Of a DNA stretch of 64,000 bases, positions 1 through 10,500 are shown piece by piece. A model generated the notes under the pieces. It searched no databases. It saw nothing but the letters and a program-made list of their open reading frames with translations, and had not been told where the DNA came from. A program made the translations under genes and the position numbers. Source of the stretch: an uncultured Burkholderiaceae bacterium (GTDB lineage Bacteria > Pseudomonadota > Gammaproteobacteria > Burkholderiales > Burkholderiaceae_B); the NCBI GenBank assembly GCA_934525625.1, contig CAKSZL010000009.1:1-64000 (forward strand). The letters are read 5' to 3'. The first letter of the stretch is position 1; each line of letters opens with the position of its first letter.

Positions 1-164
1 GCTGAGGGCGAGTTCTTTCGCCGCCCGCACGTACGAGGTAGACGCGGGAAGCCCCGCGCAGCGGGGCCGCCCGACCGACCGCGTGCGGTGGCCATGTCCA
101 GCCCGGCTCCCGGCCTTGGCGTTGAGCGAATTGGTTAAACCAAAAACACGCTGGATATTGGGGT
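1..164. other. GC-rich leader without recognisable gene
   Basis: I see no convincing gene here. The stretch holds two hairpins: GGCGA/TCGCC around 7-22, and a perfect 7-bp stem with a 3-base loop at 51-67 (GCCCCGC, loop GCA, GCGGGGC). It lies downstream of the minus-strand flavodoxin-like gene, so the hairpins could act in ending its transcription, but there is no T-run. The window edge cuts whatever lies further left. Confidence 0.3.
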
Positions 165-719
165 TTATAGAACCAGCAGGGCGGCCATCGTGCCGCCCAA
201 TTCTTTGCAGCCGGCTAGGTCTTCCGGCGGAACAGTTTTCGGGGCCAGGATGGCTTCGCGGGTCTGGGCGCCGTTGCGGAGGATGAGGGGTGGTGCGGCG
301 GGGCGCAGGCGCCAGCCGGTGCAGATACGCTCGATCTGGCGTGCGGCGCCCGCGCCGTCCGTGCCGGCGGCGATGATGAATGCGTAGGGGCGGCCGTTGC
401 TGGCGTCCAGCACGTCGTAGTAGCAGCGGTCGAAGAATTCCTTCATTTCGCCGCTGAGCGAACCCAGGTTTTCGGGAGCGCAAAACAGGTAGGCGTCGGC
501 TGCCAGCAGATGCCGGGCCTGGGCCTCGTTTGCGGGCAGCAATTGAACCTCCGCCAGAGGCGTGGTGTTTGCCGCATTCGAACCAGGGGCCTCGTCCGCC
601 GCGTTCAAAGCCTCCAGCGCGTCGCGCGCGCCTTCGTAAGCGGCCTGGGCCATTTGGCGGGCCGCGCCGGTGCGGGAATGCCAGACGATAATAAGCTTCT
701 TGCCAGAGGAAGTAGACAT
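165..719 (-). CDS. Flavodoxin/NAD(P)H-dehydrogenase-like flavoprotein
   Basis: 184-residue protein with a flavodoxin-like fold. The N-terminal strand and phosphate-binding loop read KLIIVWHSRTGAARQMA (residues about 6-22), the usual S/T-rich FMN loop. A second motif, FCAPENLGSLSGEMKEFFDR, matches the loop seen in NADPH-dependent FMN reductases and WrbA-like proteins. It probably carries a non-covalent flavin in the cytoplasm; the electron partner is unknown. The frame is open upstream to 812, but the ATG at 719 fits the family start, and the extra 31 residues look non-coding. It is divergent from relA. Confidence 0.75.
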   Translation of the reverse strand: MSTSSGKKLIIVWHSRTGAARQMAQAAYEGARDALEALNAADEAPGSNAANTTPLAEVQLLPANEAQARHLLAADAYLFCAPENLGSLSGEMKEFFDRCYYDVLDASNGRPYAFIIAAGTDGAGAARQIERICTGWRLRPAAPPLILRNGAQTREAILAPKTVPPEDLAGCKELGGTMAALLVL

Positions 720-904
720 GGCGGTGCGGGGCTTGCGATGGCTGCGACGCTGGTAGTATAGGAAGCTTTCCGGTTTCGCGGCGAAGGCCGTCCCGTATTC
801 GCTGGTTTGCAAGCCGTCTTGCTTTCCATATGCCGCATACGCCGGCTTCTGCGGCGAAGCGGCTTCGGCCGGGAACGAACCGGCCTTGGATTTGTCAGTG
901 CATC

Positions 905-3142
905 ATGCCCACGCTTACCCCTCCCGTTCCTATCGAGTCCGATGATGTCTTCAGCCCCCAATGGCTGAAGCAGGCCACGGTCGATCTCGATGCGGACGGG
1001 CGCGATCTGGTGGCGCGCGCGGCGCGTTGGGCCGCCGGGAACCTGCCCGGCGCGCAGGCCAGCACGGGCGAGCCTTTGGCCTCGCATTGCGCCGGGGCTG
1101 CGCTGATTCTGGCGCATATGGGGGCCGACGCGCCCACGCGAGCCAGCGCCTTGCTGAGCACGGTGGCCGCGCCGCGCGACAACGAACCCGGCGGAGCCGA
1201 GGCCATGCATGCCGAGTTCGGGGCCGAGGTGGTTGAACTGGTGCAGGGCGCGCGCGCCTTGCTGCGCCTGAGCCATATGTCCGCTCAGCGGCAGGAGGGC
1301 GCCCACGGCTCGTCTGCTTCCCACCAGAAAGAGATGCGCCGCAAGATGCTGCTGGCCATGGCGGCCGATTTGCGCATCGTGCTGCTGCGCCTGGCGTCGC
1401 GGCTGCAGTCGCTGCGTTGGTACGCGGCGTCGCGCGTGCCGTGCCCGCAGCCTTACGCCCAGGAAACCATGGAGCTGTACACGCCGCTGGCCAACCGGCT
1501 GGGCATCTGGCAGCTCAAGTGGGAAATGGAAGACCTGGCCTTCCGCTTCTTGCAGCCGGACGTCTACAAGGACATCGCCCGGCAGCTGGACGACAAGCGG
1601 CAAGAGCGCGAGGCCCTGATCGCCAGCATGGTCAAGCAGCTTCAGCAAGCCCTGCATAAGTCGGGCGTGCGGGCCAAGGTTTCCGGGCGGCCCAAGCACA
1701 TCTACAGCATCTGGAACAAGATGCGCAATAAAAACCTGGCGTTCAGCCAGCTTTACGATTTGCGCGCCATGCGCGTCATCGTGGAGGACGAGCGCGACTG
1801 CTATGCGGCGCTGGCGCTGGCGCATGCGCTGTGGACGCCGGTGGCCGACGAGTTCGACGACTACATCTCGCGGCCCAAGCCCAACGGCTACCGTTCGCTG
1901 CATACGGTGGTGGCCGACGCGCAAGGGCGCACCTTCGAGATACAGATACGCACCCAGGAAATGCACGTCTATGCCGAGTACGGCCTGGCCGCGCACTGGC
2001 GCTACAAGGAAGCCGGCGCCCAGGGCGGCACGCAGCAGGCGGGCAGCGGCTACGACAAGAAGATCGCCTGGATGCGCCGCTTGCTGGCCTGGGAGAAAGA
2101 GGGCGGCGCGCCGCCCGGCGAGGCGCCGGAAGCGCCCGCGCAGCCGGCGCAGTCCAACGAGCGCATTTACGTGATGACGCCGCAGGCGCGCGTCATCGAG
2201 CTGCCCGCCAAGGCCACGCCGGTGGATTTCGCCTACGCCTTGCATACCGACCTGGGCCACCGCTGCCGGGGCGCGCGCGTGGACGGCAACATGGTGCCTT
2301 TGCTGACCCGGTTGAAAACCGGCCAGACGGTGGAAATTATCGCGGCCAAGGCGGGCGGGCCGTCGCGCGACTGGCTCAACCCGCAACTCGGCTATCTGGC
2401 CAGCCAGCGCTCGCGCGCCAAGGTGCGTGCCTGGTTCAACGCCATCGAGCTGCAGGCGCGCATTTCCCAAGGCCAGGAGCTGGTCGAAAAAGAATTGCAG
2501 CGCCTGGGCAAAACAGCGGTCAATCTCGAACAACTGGCGCAGCAACTGGGTTTCGCCAAGGCGGACGACCTGTACGTGGCCGTCGCCAAAGACGAATTCA
2601 GCCTGCGGCAGGTGGACGCCCTGCTCAAGGCCGAGGGGCAGCCGCCCGCGCAGGAAGCCCCGCCGGTCTTCACGCATCGCGTCGTCGAAGCCACCAAGCC
2701 CGAGCGCGGCGGCGTGCTGGTCATGGGCGTGGATTCGTTGATGACGCAGTTGGCGCGCTGCTGCCGTCCGGCCCCGCCCGACGCCGTGGCCGGCTATGTG
2801 ACGCGCGGACGCGGCGTGTCGGTGCACCGCGAGGATTGCGCCGCCTACAAGGCGCTGGTCGCCAAGCAGCCCGAGCGCGCCATCGCCGTCGCCTGGGGCG
2901 ACACCACGGACGCCGTCTATCCGGTGGACATCACCATCCACGCCCAGCAAAGCCAGAACCTGCTGCGCGATCTCTCCGAGGTGTTCAGCCGCCTGCGCCT
3001 GAACGTCATCAGCGTGAATACGCAAAGCCGGGGCTCGCTGGCGCACATGGTGTTCACCGTCGAGGCCCGCGACGGCGCGCAGATCGCCAAGGCGCTGGCC
3101 GCGCTGAACGAGCTGGAAGGCGTCAACGCCGAGCGCCGCTGA
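905..3142 (+). CDS. relA: GTP pyrophosphokinase RelA (stringent response)
   Basis: 745 residues. RelA makes (p)ppGpp from ATP and GTP/GDP on ribosomes carrying uncharged tRNA. The N-terminal pseudo-hydrolase region has lost the His-Asp pair of active HD domains (STVAAPRDN stands where an HD dyad is expected), so this is RelA rather than bifunctional SpoT/Rel. The synthetase domain carries [19 protein letters not shown] (about residue 316), with the EXDD motif typical of RelA. A TGS domain starts near residue 420 (IYVMTPQ) and a C-terminal ACT domain near 672 (YPVDITIHA). I chose the ATG at 905; the 25 open codons before it (from 830) look non-coding. No strong ribosome binding site precedes it. 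Confidence 0.93.
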   Translation: MPTLTPPVPIESDDVFSPQWLKQATVDLDADGRDLVARAARWAAGNLPGAQASTGEPLASHCAGAALILAHMGADAPTRASALLSTVAAPRDNEPGGAEAMHAEFGAEVVELVQGARALLRLSHMSAQRQEGAHGSSASHQKEMRRKMLLAMAADLRIVLLRLASRLQSLRWYAASRVPCPQPYAQETMELYTPLANRLGIWQLKWEMEDLAFRFLQPDVYKDIARQLDDKRQEREALIASMVKQLQQALHKSGVRAKVSGRPKHIYSIWNKMRNKNLAFSQLYDLRAMRVIVEDERDCYAALALAHALWTPVADEFDDYISRPKPNGYRSLHTVVADAQGRTFEIQIRTQEMHVYAEYGLAAHWRYKEAGAQGGTQQAGSGYDKKIAWMRRLLAWEKEGGAPPGEAPEAPAQPAQSNERIYVMTPQARVIELPAKATPVDFAYALHTDLGHRCRGARVDGNMVPLLTRLKTGQTVEIIAAKAGGPSRDWLNPQLGYLASQRSRAKVRAWFNAIELQARISQGQELVEKELQRLGKTAVNLEQLAQQLGFAKADDLYVAVAKDEFSLRQVDALLKAEGQPPAQEAPPVFTHRVVEATKPERGGVLVMGVDSLMTQLARCCRPAPPDAVAGYVTRGRGVSVHREDCAAYKALVAKQPERAIAVAWGDTTDAVYPVDITIHAQQSQNLLRDLSEVFSRLRLNVISVNTQSRGSLAHMVFTVEARDGAQIAKALAALNELEGVNAERR

Positions 3143-3187
3143 AGGCCGGCCCCTGCCCGCGACCCCACGCTGCTAAAATAAGAAATT

Positions 3188-3203
3188 CCCCTTGGACAAG
3201 GGG
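3188..3203 (+). promoter_or_regulatory. Hairpin in the trpB leader
   Basis: Perfect 7-bp stem with a 2-base centre (CCCCTTG, GA, CAAGGGG), 40 bases before the trpB start. A TAAAAT box at 3174-3179 could be a -10 element just upstream. No Trp-rich leader peptide was seen, so attenuation is not supported. A role in transcription or translation of trpBA-accD is only a suggestion. Confidence 0.3.
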
Positions 3204-3243
3204 GCGCAAGCGTGCCCGCCTTGCCTCAACCGAGAGTAACGCC

Positions 3244-4443
3244 TTGAAACCCTACAGTTTGCCCGACGAACGGGGGCACTTCGGACCCTATGGTGGCTCG
3301 TTCGTTTCCGAAACGCTGGTGCACGCGCTGGATGAACTGCGCGACGCCTACCAGAAATACCGCGAAGACCCTGAATTCCAGCGCGAGTTCGCCTACGAGC
3401 TCAAGCATTTCGTGGGCCGGCCCAGTCCGGTCTATCACGCCAAGCGCTGGTCCGAAAAGCTGGGCGGGGCGCAAATCTGGTTCAAGCGCGAAGACCTCAA
3501 CCACACCGGCGCGCACAAAATCAACAACTGCATAGGCCAGGCCTTGCTGGCGCGGCGCATGGGCAAGCCGCGCGTCATCGCCGAAACCGGCGCGGGCCAG
3601 CACGGCGTGGCCACGGCCACCGTGGCGGCGCGCTACGGCCTGGAATGCGTGGTCTACATGGGCAGCGAAGACACCCGCCGCCAGGCCGCCAACGTATACC
3701 GCATGAAGCTGCTGGGCGCCACCGTGGTGCCGGTCGAATCCGGCTCGCGCACGTTGAAAGACGCCCTGAACGAAGCCATGCGCGACTGGGTCACCAACGT
3801 CGAGAACACTTTCTACATCATCGGCACGGTGGCCGGGCCGCATCCGTATCCGGCCATGGTGCGCGACTTCCAGGCCATCATCGGCCAGGAATGCCTGGAG
3901 CAGATGCCGGCTGAAACCGGCCGCCAGCCCGACTTCATCGTCGCGGCGGTGGGCGGGGGGTCCAACGCCATGGGCATTTTCCATCCCTACATCGACCACG
4001 AAAACGTGCGTCTGGTCGGCGTCGAAGCTGCCGGCGACGGCCTGGGCACCGAGCGCCACGCGGCCTCGCTGAACGCCGGCGCCGTGGGCGTGTTGCACGG
4101 CAACCGCACCTACGTGCTGCAGGACGAAAACGGCCAAGTGCGCGAAACCCATTCGATTTCCGCCGGCCTGGACTACCCCGGCGTCGGCCCAGAGCACGCC
4201 TGGCTCAAGGACGACGGCCGGGCCGAGTACGTCGGCATCACCGACGCCGAAGCCCTGCAGGCTTTTCACGACTGCTGCCACACCGAGGGCATCATGCCCG
4301 CGCTGGAGTCTTCCCACGCCATCGCCCATGCCGTCAAGCTGGCGCCCACGCTGCCCAAGGACAAAATCATCCTGGTCAGCCTGTCGGGCCGCGGCGACAA
4401 AGACATGCACACGGTCGCCGAATTCAGCGGGATGACGCTATGA
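3244..4443 (+). CDS. trpB: Tryptophan synthase beta subunit
   Basis: 399 residues. It condenses indole with L-serine to tryptophan, using pyridoxal phosphate. The PLP lysine is K92 in [10 protein letters not shown] and the phosphate-binding glycine loop GGGSN is at 237-241. The start is a TTG at 3244: it gives the standard beginning [18 protein letters not shown] and is preceded by GAGA. The frame stays open far upstream through relA, but that extension is not coding. The stop overlaps the trpA start (ATGA). Cotranscription with trpA keeps the alpha2beta2 subunits balanced. Confidence 0.97.
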   Translation: MKPYSLPDERGHFGPYGGSFVSETLVHALDELRDAYQKYREDPEFQREFAYELKHFVGRPSPVYHAKRWSEKLGGAQIWFKREDLNHTGAHKINNCIGQALLARRMGKPRVIAETGAGQHGVATATVAARYGLECVVYMGSEDTRRQAANVYRMKLLGATVVPVESGSRTLKDALNEAMRDWVTNVENTFYIIGTVAGPHPYPAMVRDFQAIIGQECLEQMPAETGRQPDFIVAAVGGGSNAMGIFHPYIDHENVRLVGVEAAGDGLGTERHAASLNAGAVGVLHGNRTYVLQDENGQVRETHSISAGLDYPGVGPEHAWLKDDGRAEYVGITDAEALQAFHDCCHTEGIMPALESSHAIAHAVKLAPTLPKDKIILVSLSGRGDKDMHTVAEFSGMTL

Positions 4444-5336
4444 GCACGCAAAACGCAAACGCCAACTCCGGCCGCCTGGCCGCCGCATTTGCGCGCATCG
4501 CGCCGCGTACGGCGCTGATTCCCTATGTTACTGCGGGCTATCCCTCGCCGCAGGCCACGCCCGCCGTCATGCACGCGCTGGTCGAGGCCGGCGCCGACGT
4601 GCTCGAACTGGGCGTGCCGTTTTCCGACCCCATGGCCGATGGCCCCGTTATCCAGCAGGCCAGCGAACACGCCATTCGCCAGGGCGTGGGCCTGACCCAC
4701 GTGCTGCAAATGGTCGAGGCCTTCCGCCGCGACGACCAGCAGACCCCCGTGGTGCTGATGGGCTACGCCAATCCCATCGAACGCATGGGCCAGGCGCGCT
4801 TCGTCGAGCAGGCCAGGCGGGCCGGCGTGGACGGCGTGCTGGTCGTCGATTATCCGCCCGAAGAAGTCGCCGATTTCGCCGCCCTGATGGAAGACGCCGG
4901 CATGGCGCCCATCTTCCTGCTGGCGCCCACCTCCACCGATGCGCGCATCCAGCAGGTGGCCCGCGTGGCGCGCGGCTACGTCTATTACGTGTCGCTCAAG
5001 GGCGTCACCGGCTCGGGCAACCTGGACGTCGAAGACGTCGCGCGCCGCCTGGACGCCATCCGCCGCCACGTCAAGCTGCCGGTCGGCGTGGGCTTCGGCA
5101 TCCGCGACGCCGACAGCGCCCGCCGCGTGGGCAGCGTGGCCGACGCCATCATCATCGGTACGCGGCTGATCCAATCCATGCAGCAAGCCGTCCAAGAGGC
5201 CGAGCAGGCCGGCGCCACCCAGGACGAAATCGACCGCCGCGCCACGCAAGCCGCGCGCGAATGGCTGTCGGGCATCAGCCAGGCGCTCGACGCCATCGAG
5301 CGGCCCACCCAGAAAACCGAGGACACTTCACAATGA
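4440..5336 (+). CDS. trpA: Tryptophan synthase alpha subunit
   Basis: 298 residues, TIM-barrel family. It cleaves indole-3-glycerol phosphate to indole, which is channelled to TrpB. The catalytic pair is visible: E56 in [15 protein letters not shown] and D67 in the same motif. The phosphate-binding segment [15 protein letters not shown] is near residue 218. The start ATG overlaps the trpB stop and the stop overlaps the accD start, so trpB-trpA-accD is a tightly coupled operon. The length is slightly above the usual 268, mainly from a C-terminal tail. Confidence 0.97.
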   Translation: MSTQNANANSGRLAAAFARIAPRTALIPYVTAGYPSPQATPAVMHALVEAGADVLELGVPFSDPMADGPVIQQASEHAIRQGVGLTHVLQMVEAFRRDDQQTPVVLMGYANPIERMGQARFVEQARRAGVDGVLVVDYPPEEVADFAALMEDAGMAPIFLLAPTSTDARIQQVARVARGYVYYVSLKGVTGSGNLDVEDVARRLDAIRRHVKLPVGVGFGIRDADSARRVGSVADAIIIGTRLIQSMQQAVQEAEQAGATQDEIDRRATQAAREWLSGISQALDAIERPTQKTEDTSQ

Positions 5337-6211
5337 GCTGGATAGAAAAGATTCTGCCGCCGCGCATCAATCGCAGCAACGACGCCAACGCCCGCCGCGT
5401 CCCCGAAGGGCTTTGGGTCAAATGCCCCGGCTGTGAAACCGTCCTGTACAAGGAAGACCTGGTCGCCACGCTGAACGTCTGCCCCAGCTGCGGCCATCAC
5501 ATGCGCATCGGCGCGCGCGCGCGCATCGACTCGCTGCTCGACGCCGAAGGGCGCACCGAAATCGGCGCCACCACGCGTCCCATGGATCCGCTCAAGTTCA
5601 AGGATTCGCGCAAATACCCCGATCGCGTCACCGAGGCCGTCAAGCAAACCGGCGAAAGCGAGGCCCTGGTCGTGATCTCCGGGCGCATACAGGCGCTGCC
5701 CGTCGTGCTGGCCTGCTTCGAGTTCGAATTCATGGGCGGCTCCATGGGTTCGGTGGTCGGCGAGCGCTTTGCACGCGGCGTGCAGGAAGCCTTGCGCACG
5801 CGCAGCCCCTTCGTCTGCGTGGCGGCTTCCGGCGGCGCCCGCATGCAGGAAAGCCTGTTCTCGCTGATGCAGATGGCCAAGACCAACGCCATGCTGACGC
5901 GCCTGTCCGAGGTCGGCCTGCCGTTCATCAGCATTCTTACCGACCCCACCATGGGCGGCGTATCGGCCAGTTTCGCCTTCATGGGCGACGTGGTCATCGC
6001 CGAACCCAAGGCCCTGGTCGGCTTCGCCGGCCCGCGCGTCATCGAACAGACCGTGCGCGAGAAATTACCCGAGGGCTTCCAGCGGGCGGAGTTCCTGCTG
6101 GCCAAGGGCGCCATCGACATGATCGTCGACAGGCGCGAGCTGCGTTCCAAGGTGGCCCAACTGCTGGCCTTGCTGACGCGCCAGTCCACCGGGGTCATCG
6201 CGCAGGACTGA
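5333..6211 (+). CDS. accD: Acetyl-CoA carboxylase carboxyltransferase subunit beta
   Basis: 292 residues. With AccA it transfers CO2 from carboxybiotin to acetyl-CoA, making malonyl-CoA. The N-terminal C4 zinc ribbon is intact (C31, C34, C50, C53) and the crotonase-fold core has the [12 protein letters not shown] and ASGGARMQE oxyanion/CoA segments. I chose the ATG at 5333, which overlaps the trpA stop and matches the family start [10 protein letters not shown]. In many Proteobacteria folC follows accD; here the next gene is an unrelated lipoprotein after a 175-base gap. Confidence 0.97.
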   Translation: MSWIEKILPPRINRSNDANARRVPEGLWVKCPGCETVLYKEDLVATLNVCPSCGHHMRIGARARIDSLLDAEGRTEIGATTRPMDPLKFKDSRKYPDRVTEAVKQTGESEALVVISGRIQALPVVLACFEFEFMGGSMGSVVGERFARGVQEALRTRSPFVCVAASGGARMQESLFSLMQMAKTNAMLTRLSEVGLPFISILTDPTMGGVSASFAFMGDVVIAEPKALVGFAGPRVIEQTVREKLPEGFQRAEFLLAKGAIDMIVDRRELRSKVAQLLALLTRQSTGVIAQD

Positions 6212-6344
6212 TAAACGTTTCTTGAAACCGCAAGCCATTCCATTTTTCGCTCCAGCGATGGCGTCGTGAGGAACGCCGGCCTGCCTCTCTTGTAGCCCCA
6301 TTGCCCCCGAATAGGGGAGTGTGCCGATTTTTTCATTTGAAATA

Positions 6345-6358
6345 TAGTCGGACGACTA
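6345..6358. promoter_or_regulatory. 14-bp inverted repeat before lipoprotein gene
   Basis: TAGTCG-GA-CGACTA is a perfect dyad 28 bases before the lipoprotein start. It follows an AT-rich stretch (GATTTTTTCATTTGAAATA) and a small hairpin (CCCC...GGGG, about 6304-6318) that may belong to the end of accD transcription. Its position fits an operator or promoter element for the lipoprotein gene, but nothing identifies a regulator. Confidence 0.35.
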
Positions 6359-6386
6359 CAAGAGAAAGCGTTCAAGGGGCGGCGAC

Positions 6387-7451
6387 ATGAAGGGTTTTTC
6401 GAAGCGTATGCTGGCGGCGGCGGTCGTGCTGGGGGCGGCCTCGGGTTGTGCAACGGTAGGCACCCAGGAAGGCGTTATGACGACGGAAACGCGTAAAGGC
6501 GGCTTCATGGGCCTGTCTACCAAGGACAACGTCGAATCCCAGTACGATCAGGCCTTCAAGGGCGTCCAGCAAGTGGTGATCGGCGGTTTCAAGGTGGGCT
6601 TCAATCAAAGCAAGCGCTACGAAAACAAACGTTCCGGCGGCCTGTTTCAGCCCGACATACGGGCGACCGGCCTGGTCAAGCTGGATGGCGTGGACGCCCA
6701 GGTGCAGCAGCAAATCACCGACAAGTTCTATGAGGATTTCGTCGCCTTGCTGGCCGCCAAGGGCTATGAGGTCGTATCGCGGGAAATCTTCACCCGCACC
6801 CCCGAGTACGAAACCGTCAAGGAAACCGATTTTCCCTATACGGACGATCAGTCCGGCCTGTTTTCGTCTTACGGGGTAGGGACGGTTTTCTCGCCCACGC
6901 AGCTAGGTGGCAAACAGCCGTTCTTTCCAGGCGAAATCCAGGCAAGCGCGTTCAGCGGATTCAGCGGCATGAGCCTGGCCAACGCCTTGTCCAAGTTTGC
7001 AACGCATTCCGACGCCAGGGTCGTCAACGTATCGTTCACGGTTGATTTCGCCGGTACCTCCAGCGGCGATTTCTTCTCGGGCAAGCTGCTGGAGGTCGGC
7101 CAGCTGATGTCGGTGGACAAGGGCGTGGTGGGCATCACCAGCGGCAACAAGGGCGTTTATGCGCATCGCACCGGCCAACTGACGCTGGGGCAGCCGGTGG
7201 GTTCGGAGGTTCAGTTCGCCACGATCGAGAACATGACGTCGGCAACCGAAGCCGGCTTGGAAACGACGGCGAACGTCGTGGCCGGCTTGTTGTCGGGCGG
7301 CTTGACTGGGGCCATGGCGCGTAGCCAGAACCAGTCGCGCGAATACGTGTTTCATGCCGAACCCGACAAATACGCCGAAGCGGCGCTGGACGCCTTGACC
7401 AAAGCCAGCCACGTCATGGTGGACAAGATGGTGGAGCTGCAAGCGGAATAA
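6387..7451 (+). CDS. Predicted outer-membrane or periplasmic lipoprotein, unknown function
   Basis: 354 residues. The N-terminus has a basic start, a hydrophobic stretch and a lipobox ending in SGC (cleavage before C21 of MKGFSKRMLAAAVVLGAASG-C), so it should be lipidated and anchored on the periplasmic side. The mature part is polar. It contains a Gly-rich segment (NVVAGLLSGGLTGAMARSQ) near the C-terminus that could insert in or touch membrane, and it ends in a helical, charged tail. I do not recognise the family. It stands alone between accD and the convergent rne gene and probably has its own promoter. Confidence 0.75.
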   Translation: MKGFSKRMLAAAVVLGAASGCATVGTQEGVMTTETRKGGFMGLSTKDNVESQYDQAFKGVQQVVIGGFKVGFNQSKRYENKRSGGLFQPDIRATGLVKLDGVDAQVQQQITDKFYEDFVALLAAKGYEVVSREIFTRTPEYETVKETDFPYTDDQSGLFSSYGVGTVFSPTQLGGKQPFFPGEIQASAFSGFSGMSLANALSKFATHSDARVVNVSFTVDFAGTSSGDFFSGKLLEVGQLMSVDKGVVGITSGNKGVYAHRTGQLTLGQPVGSEVQFATIENMTSATEAGLETTANVVAGLLSGGLTGAMARSQNQSREYVFHAEPDKYAEAALDALTKASHVMVDKMVELQAE

Positions 7452-7508
7452 GGCTTGGGGACGAAACTTGGAGGATAGCCTGCCAAAGAATGGCCGGCGG
7501 TAAAGCAG

Positions 7509-7544
7509 AAAAGCCGGAGGCAATGTGAGTTGCTCCCGGCTTTT
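7509..7544. terminator. Bidirectional terminator between lipoprotein gene and rne
   Basis: Hairpin with arms AAAAGCCGG and CCGGCTTTT, around an imperfect inner stem (AGGCAA/TTGCTC) and the loop TGTGAG. The A-run on the left and the T-run on the right give a U-tract in either direction. It sits exactly between the convergent lipoprotein gene and rne, as expected for a shared rho-independent terminator. Confidence 0.85.
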
Positions 7545-7555
7545 CCTTTAGCGGC

Positions 7556-10500
7556 TTAGTGGGTTTCCACTTGCTGCAAGGGCTCGTCGGCGACAGCCGT
7601 CGAGCGCCTGCGCGGACGGCCCAGGCGAGGCGCGGGCGCTTCTTGCACGAGAGTCTGGACGGCGTCGTGGCGAGTCTCGATCAGTTGCAGGCCGGATTGC
7701 TGGGCGGCTTCCTGGACGCTGGCCGGTGCGGTGACGCCATTGCCTGCCAGAGCGTCGGCTTGTGCGGCGACGGCCTCTTGAGCGGGTTTCTGGACGGCTT
7801 CCGTAGCGGTTTCCCGGGCGGGCTCCGTTACGGGCGCGGCTTCGACTGCCTGCTCAAGCTGCGGGATGCCGCTTGCCGGGGCTTGGACGGCGGTCGGCGC
7901 TGCTTCGGCGTCTGCCCGAGCTTGCGTTTCGACGCTTGCGACGGTATGCGCTGCCGCTTCAACCAAGGTTTCCTCCGCTGCCTGCTCCGTGGCGGCCTGC
8001 GCTGTGCCTGGCGCTGCCGCTGTTTCGACGACTTCGGCGGTTTCCACGCTTTCCGTCGCCTCGGCCGTTGCGGTGGCGCTGGTGGCGGACGCTTCATCCG
8101 GGGTGCTTGCCGGGACAGTTTCGGCTTGCACGCCGGTATGGCCGGCTGCTTCGGCTTTTACCGGAGCATTGTCTGCTTCCGGAATGATGATGGCTTGCGG
8201 GTCGAACTTGGGCGTTTCGTGCGTGACGAGCGACGGCGCGGCTGGTTGCTCGGCGGGCTCGGAAGCCTCGGCGGGCTGCTCGCCGCTTACCGGCGCGGTG
8301 TCGGCGCGCGGCGCTTGCGGAGCGCTTGCGGCAGCCGTGCCTTGTTCGACGGCGGTTTCCTCGGCCTGGACGGCATCCGTTGCCGAATCGGCCTGGTAGG
8401 CGCCTGCCTCGTCGGCATCGGCGGCGTCCATGCCGTTATCGGCGCCGGCTTCGGAAGCAACGCCTTCACCGCCACGGCGGCTGCGGCGGCCGCGGCGACG
8501 GCGGCGCTTGCGTTCCGGATCGGCCTGTTCGCCGTCCTGAGCGATATCCTGATCCGTCAATGCGGCATCCGTTTCGAAGTCGGCGTCGACCTCGGACGCG
8601 GCTTCGGTGAAGGCGGCGACCGTGGACTGGTCGGCGGCGGCTTCTTCGGGGGTTTCAGGAACCAGAATCGACTTTTCCGTCGTTTGCGCGTCGGCAATCA
8701 CGGTATCGGCGGCCACGGCTTCGTCGCGGCGGCTGCGGCCTCGGCCACGGCGGTTGCGGCCGCCGCGGCTGCCGGCGTCCTGGGCTTCGTCGGCCACGGG
8801 GGCGGCGGTGACCGTTTCGGGCGTTTCCACGACGGGCGCGGCTTCGGCGCTGCGGCGCGGCGGACGAGCGCTGCCGTTGGCGGCATTGCGGCCGCCGCGG
8901 CGCTGTTCGGTGTCTTCTTCGTCGCTACGGCGCTCGTTGCGCCGGCCGCGAGTGCGCTCGCCTTGGCCTTGCGCTTGGGCGCCGCGTTCACGGCGGTTGT
9001 CGCCGCGGCCGCCGCGCCCGTTGCCTTGGCCGCTACGGCGATTGCCGCTGGCGGACGAAGCCTTGGAGGTTTCGGCGGCGGGCTCGGCCGGGGTTTCGTC
9101 GTTGGCGGCGCTGCCGCTCAGCCACGAGAGCAGGCGGGTGAACAGGCCGGGCTTGGCCACGGCTTGCGGCGCTGCCGCCGGGGCGGCGGGCGCAGCAGGC
9201 GCGGCTTGGGGGCGCGGCGCGGGCTGGGACGGCGTGATGCCCTTGACCAGGGCTTCGGGGCGCTGGCGCGCTTCCTCGGCCTTGTTGGGCTGCCAATCGA
9301 CCAGCGTGCTGGGGGCTTGCGCCAGATCGAAGCTGGACTTGCTGTCTTCCAGGCGAGGATCGTCGTGGCGCAGGCGTTCGATGTGGTGGTGCGGGGTTTC
9401 CAGATTCTTGTTGGGGATCAGAATCAGGTTGACCTTGAGCCGCGACTCGATCTTGGTGATGTCGTTGCGCTTTTCGTTGAGCAGGTAGGTGGCCACCTCG
9501 ACCGGCACCTGGGCGTGCAGGGCGGCGGTGTTTTCCTTCATGGCCTCTTCCTGCAGCAGGCGCAGCACGTGCAGCGCGCTGGATTCGGCGTCGCGGATGA
9601 CGCCGGTGCCGTTGCAGCGCGGGCAGGTGATGTGCGAGCCTTCGTTCAGGGCGGGGCGCAGGCGCTGGCGGGAAAGCTCCATCAGGCCGAAGCGCGAGAT
9701 TTTGCCCATTTGTACGCGGGCGCGGTCGAAATGCAGGGCGTCACGCAGGCGCTGTTCGACGGCGCGCTGGTTCTTGTTGTCCTCCATGTCGATGAAGTCG
9801 ATGACGATGAGGCCGCCCAGGTCGCGCAGGCGCAGCTGGCGCGCGACTTCGTCGGCGGCTTCCAGGTTGGTGCGCAGCGCGGTTTCCTCGATGTCGGCGC
9901 CGCGCGTGGAGCGCGCCGAGTTGACGTCGATGGCCACCAGGGCTTCGGTGTGGTCGATGACCACGGCGCCGCCCGAAGGCAGCTGCACCGTGCGCGAGTA
10001 GGCCGTTTCGATCTGGTGTTCGATCTGGAAGCGCGAGAACAAGGGGATGTCGTCGCGGTACATCTTGACCCGATGCAGATTGTCGGGCATGACCACGCTC
10101 ATGAAGGCCTGGGCCTGCTCGGCGATTTCCTCGGTGTCGATCAGGATTTCGCCGATTTCGGGCGAGAAATAGTCGCGGATGGCGCGGATGACCAGGCTGG
10201 ATTCGAGGTAGATGAGGATGGGCGCGGCGTTTTCGCGGGCGGCGGTGTCGATGGCCGTCCACAATTGCATCAGGTAGGCCAGGTCCCATTGCAGTTCTTC
10301 GACGCTGCGGCCGATGCCGGCGGTGCGGGCGATGATGCTCATGCCCTGCTGCACGTCGAGTTGCTCCATGGCTTCGCGCAGTTCCTGGCGATCCTCGCCC
10401 TCGACGCGGCGCGACACGCCGCCGCCGCGCGGGTTGTTGGGCATCAGCACCAGGTAGCGGCCGGCCAGCGAGATGAAGGTGGTCAGGGCGGCGCCCTTGT

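Noticed and set aside
1..164. Non-coding RNA (RNase P, 4.5S, tmRNA)
   Set aside because: Two hairpins are present, but none of the conserved sequences of these RNAs could be found.
605..3046. 813-codon open frame on the minus strand opposite relA
   Set aside because: It is antisense to a fully recognisable RelA and has Arg/His/Gln-rich composition typical of a GC-rich shadow frame.
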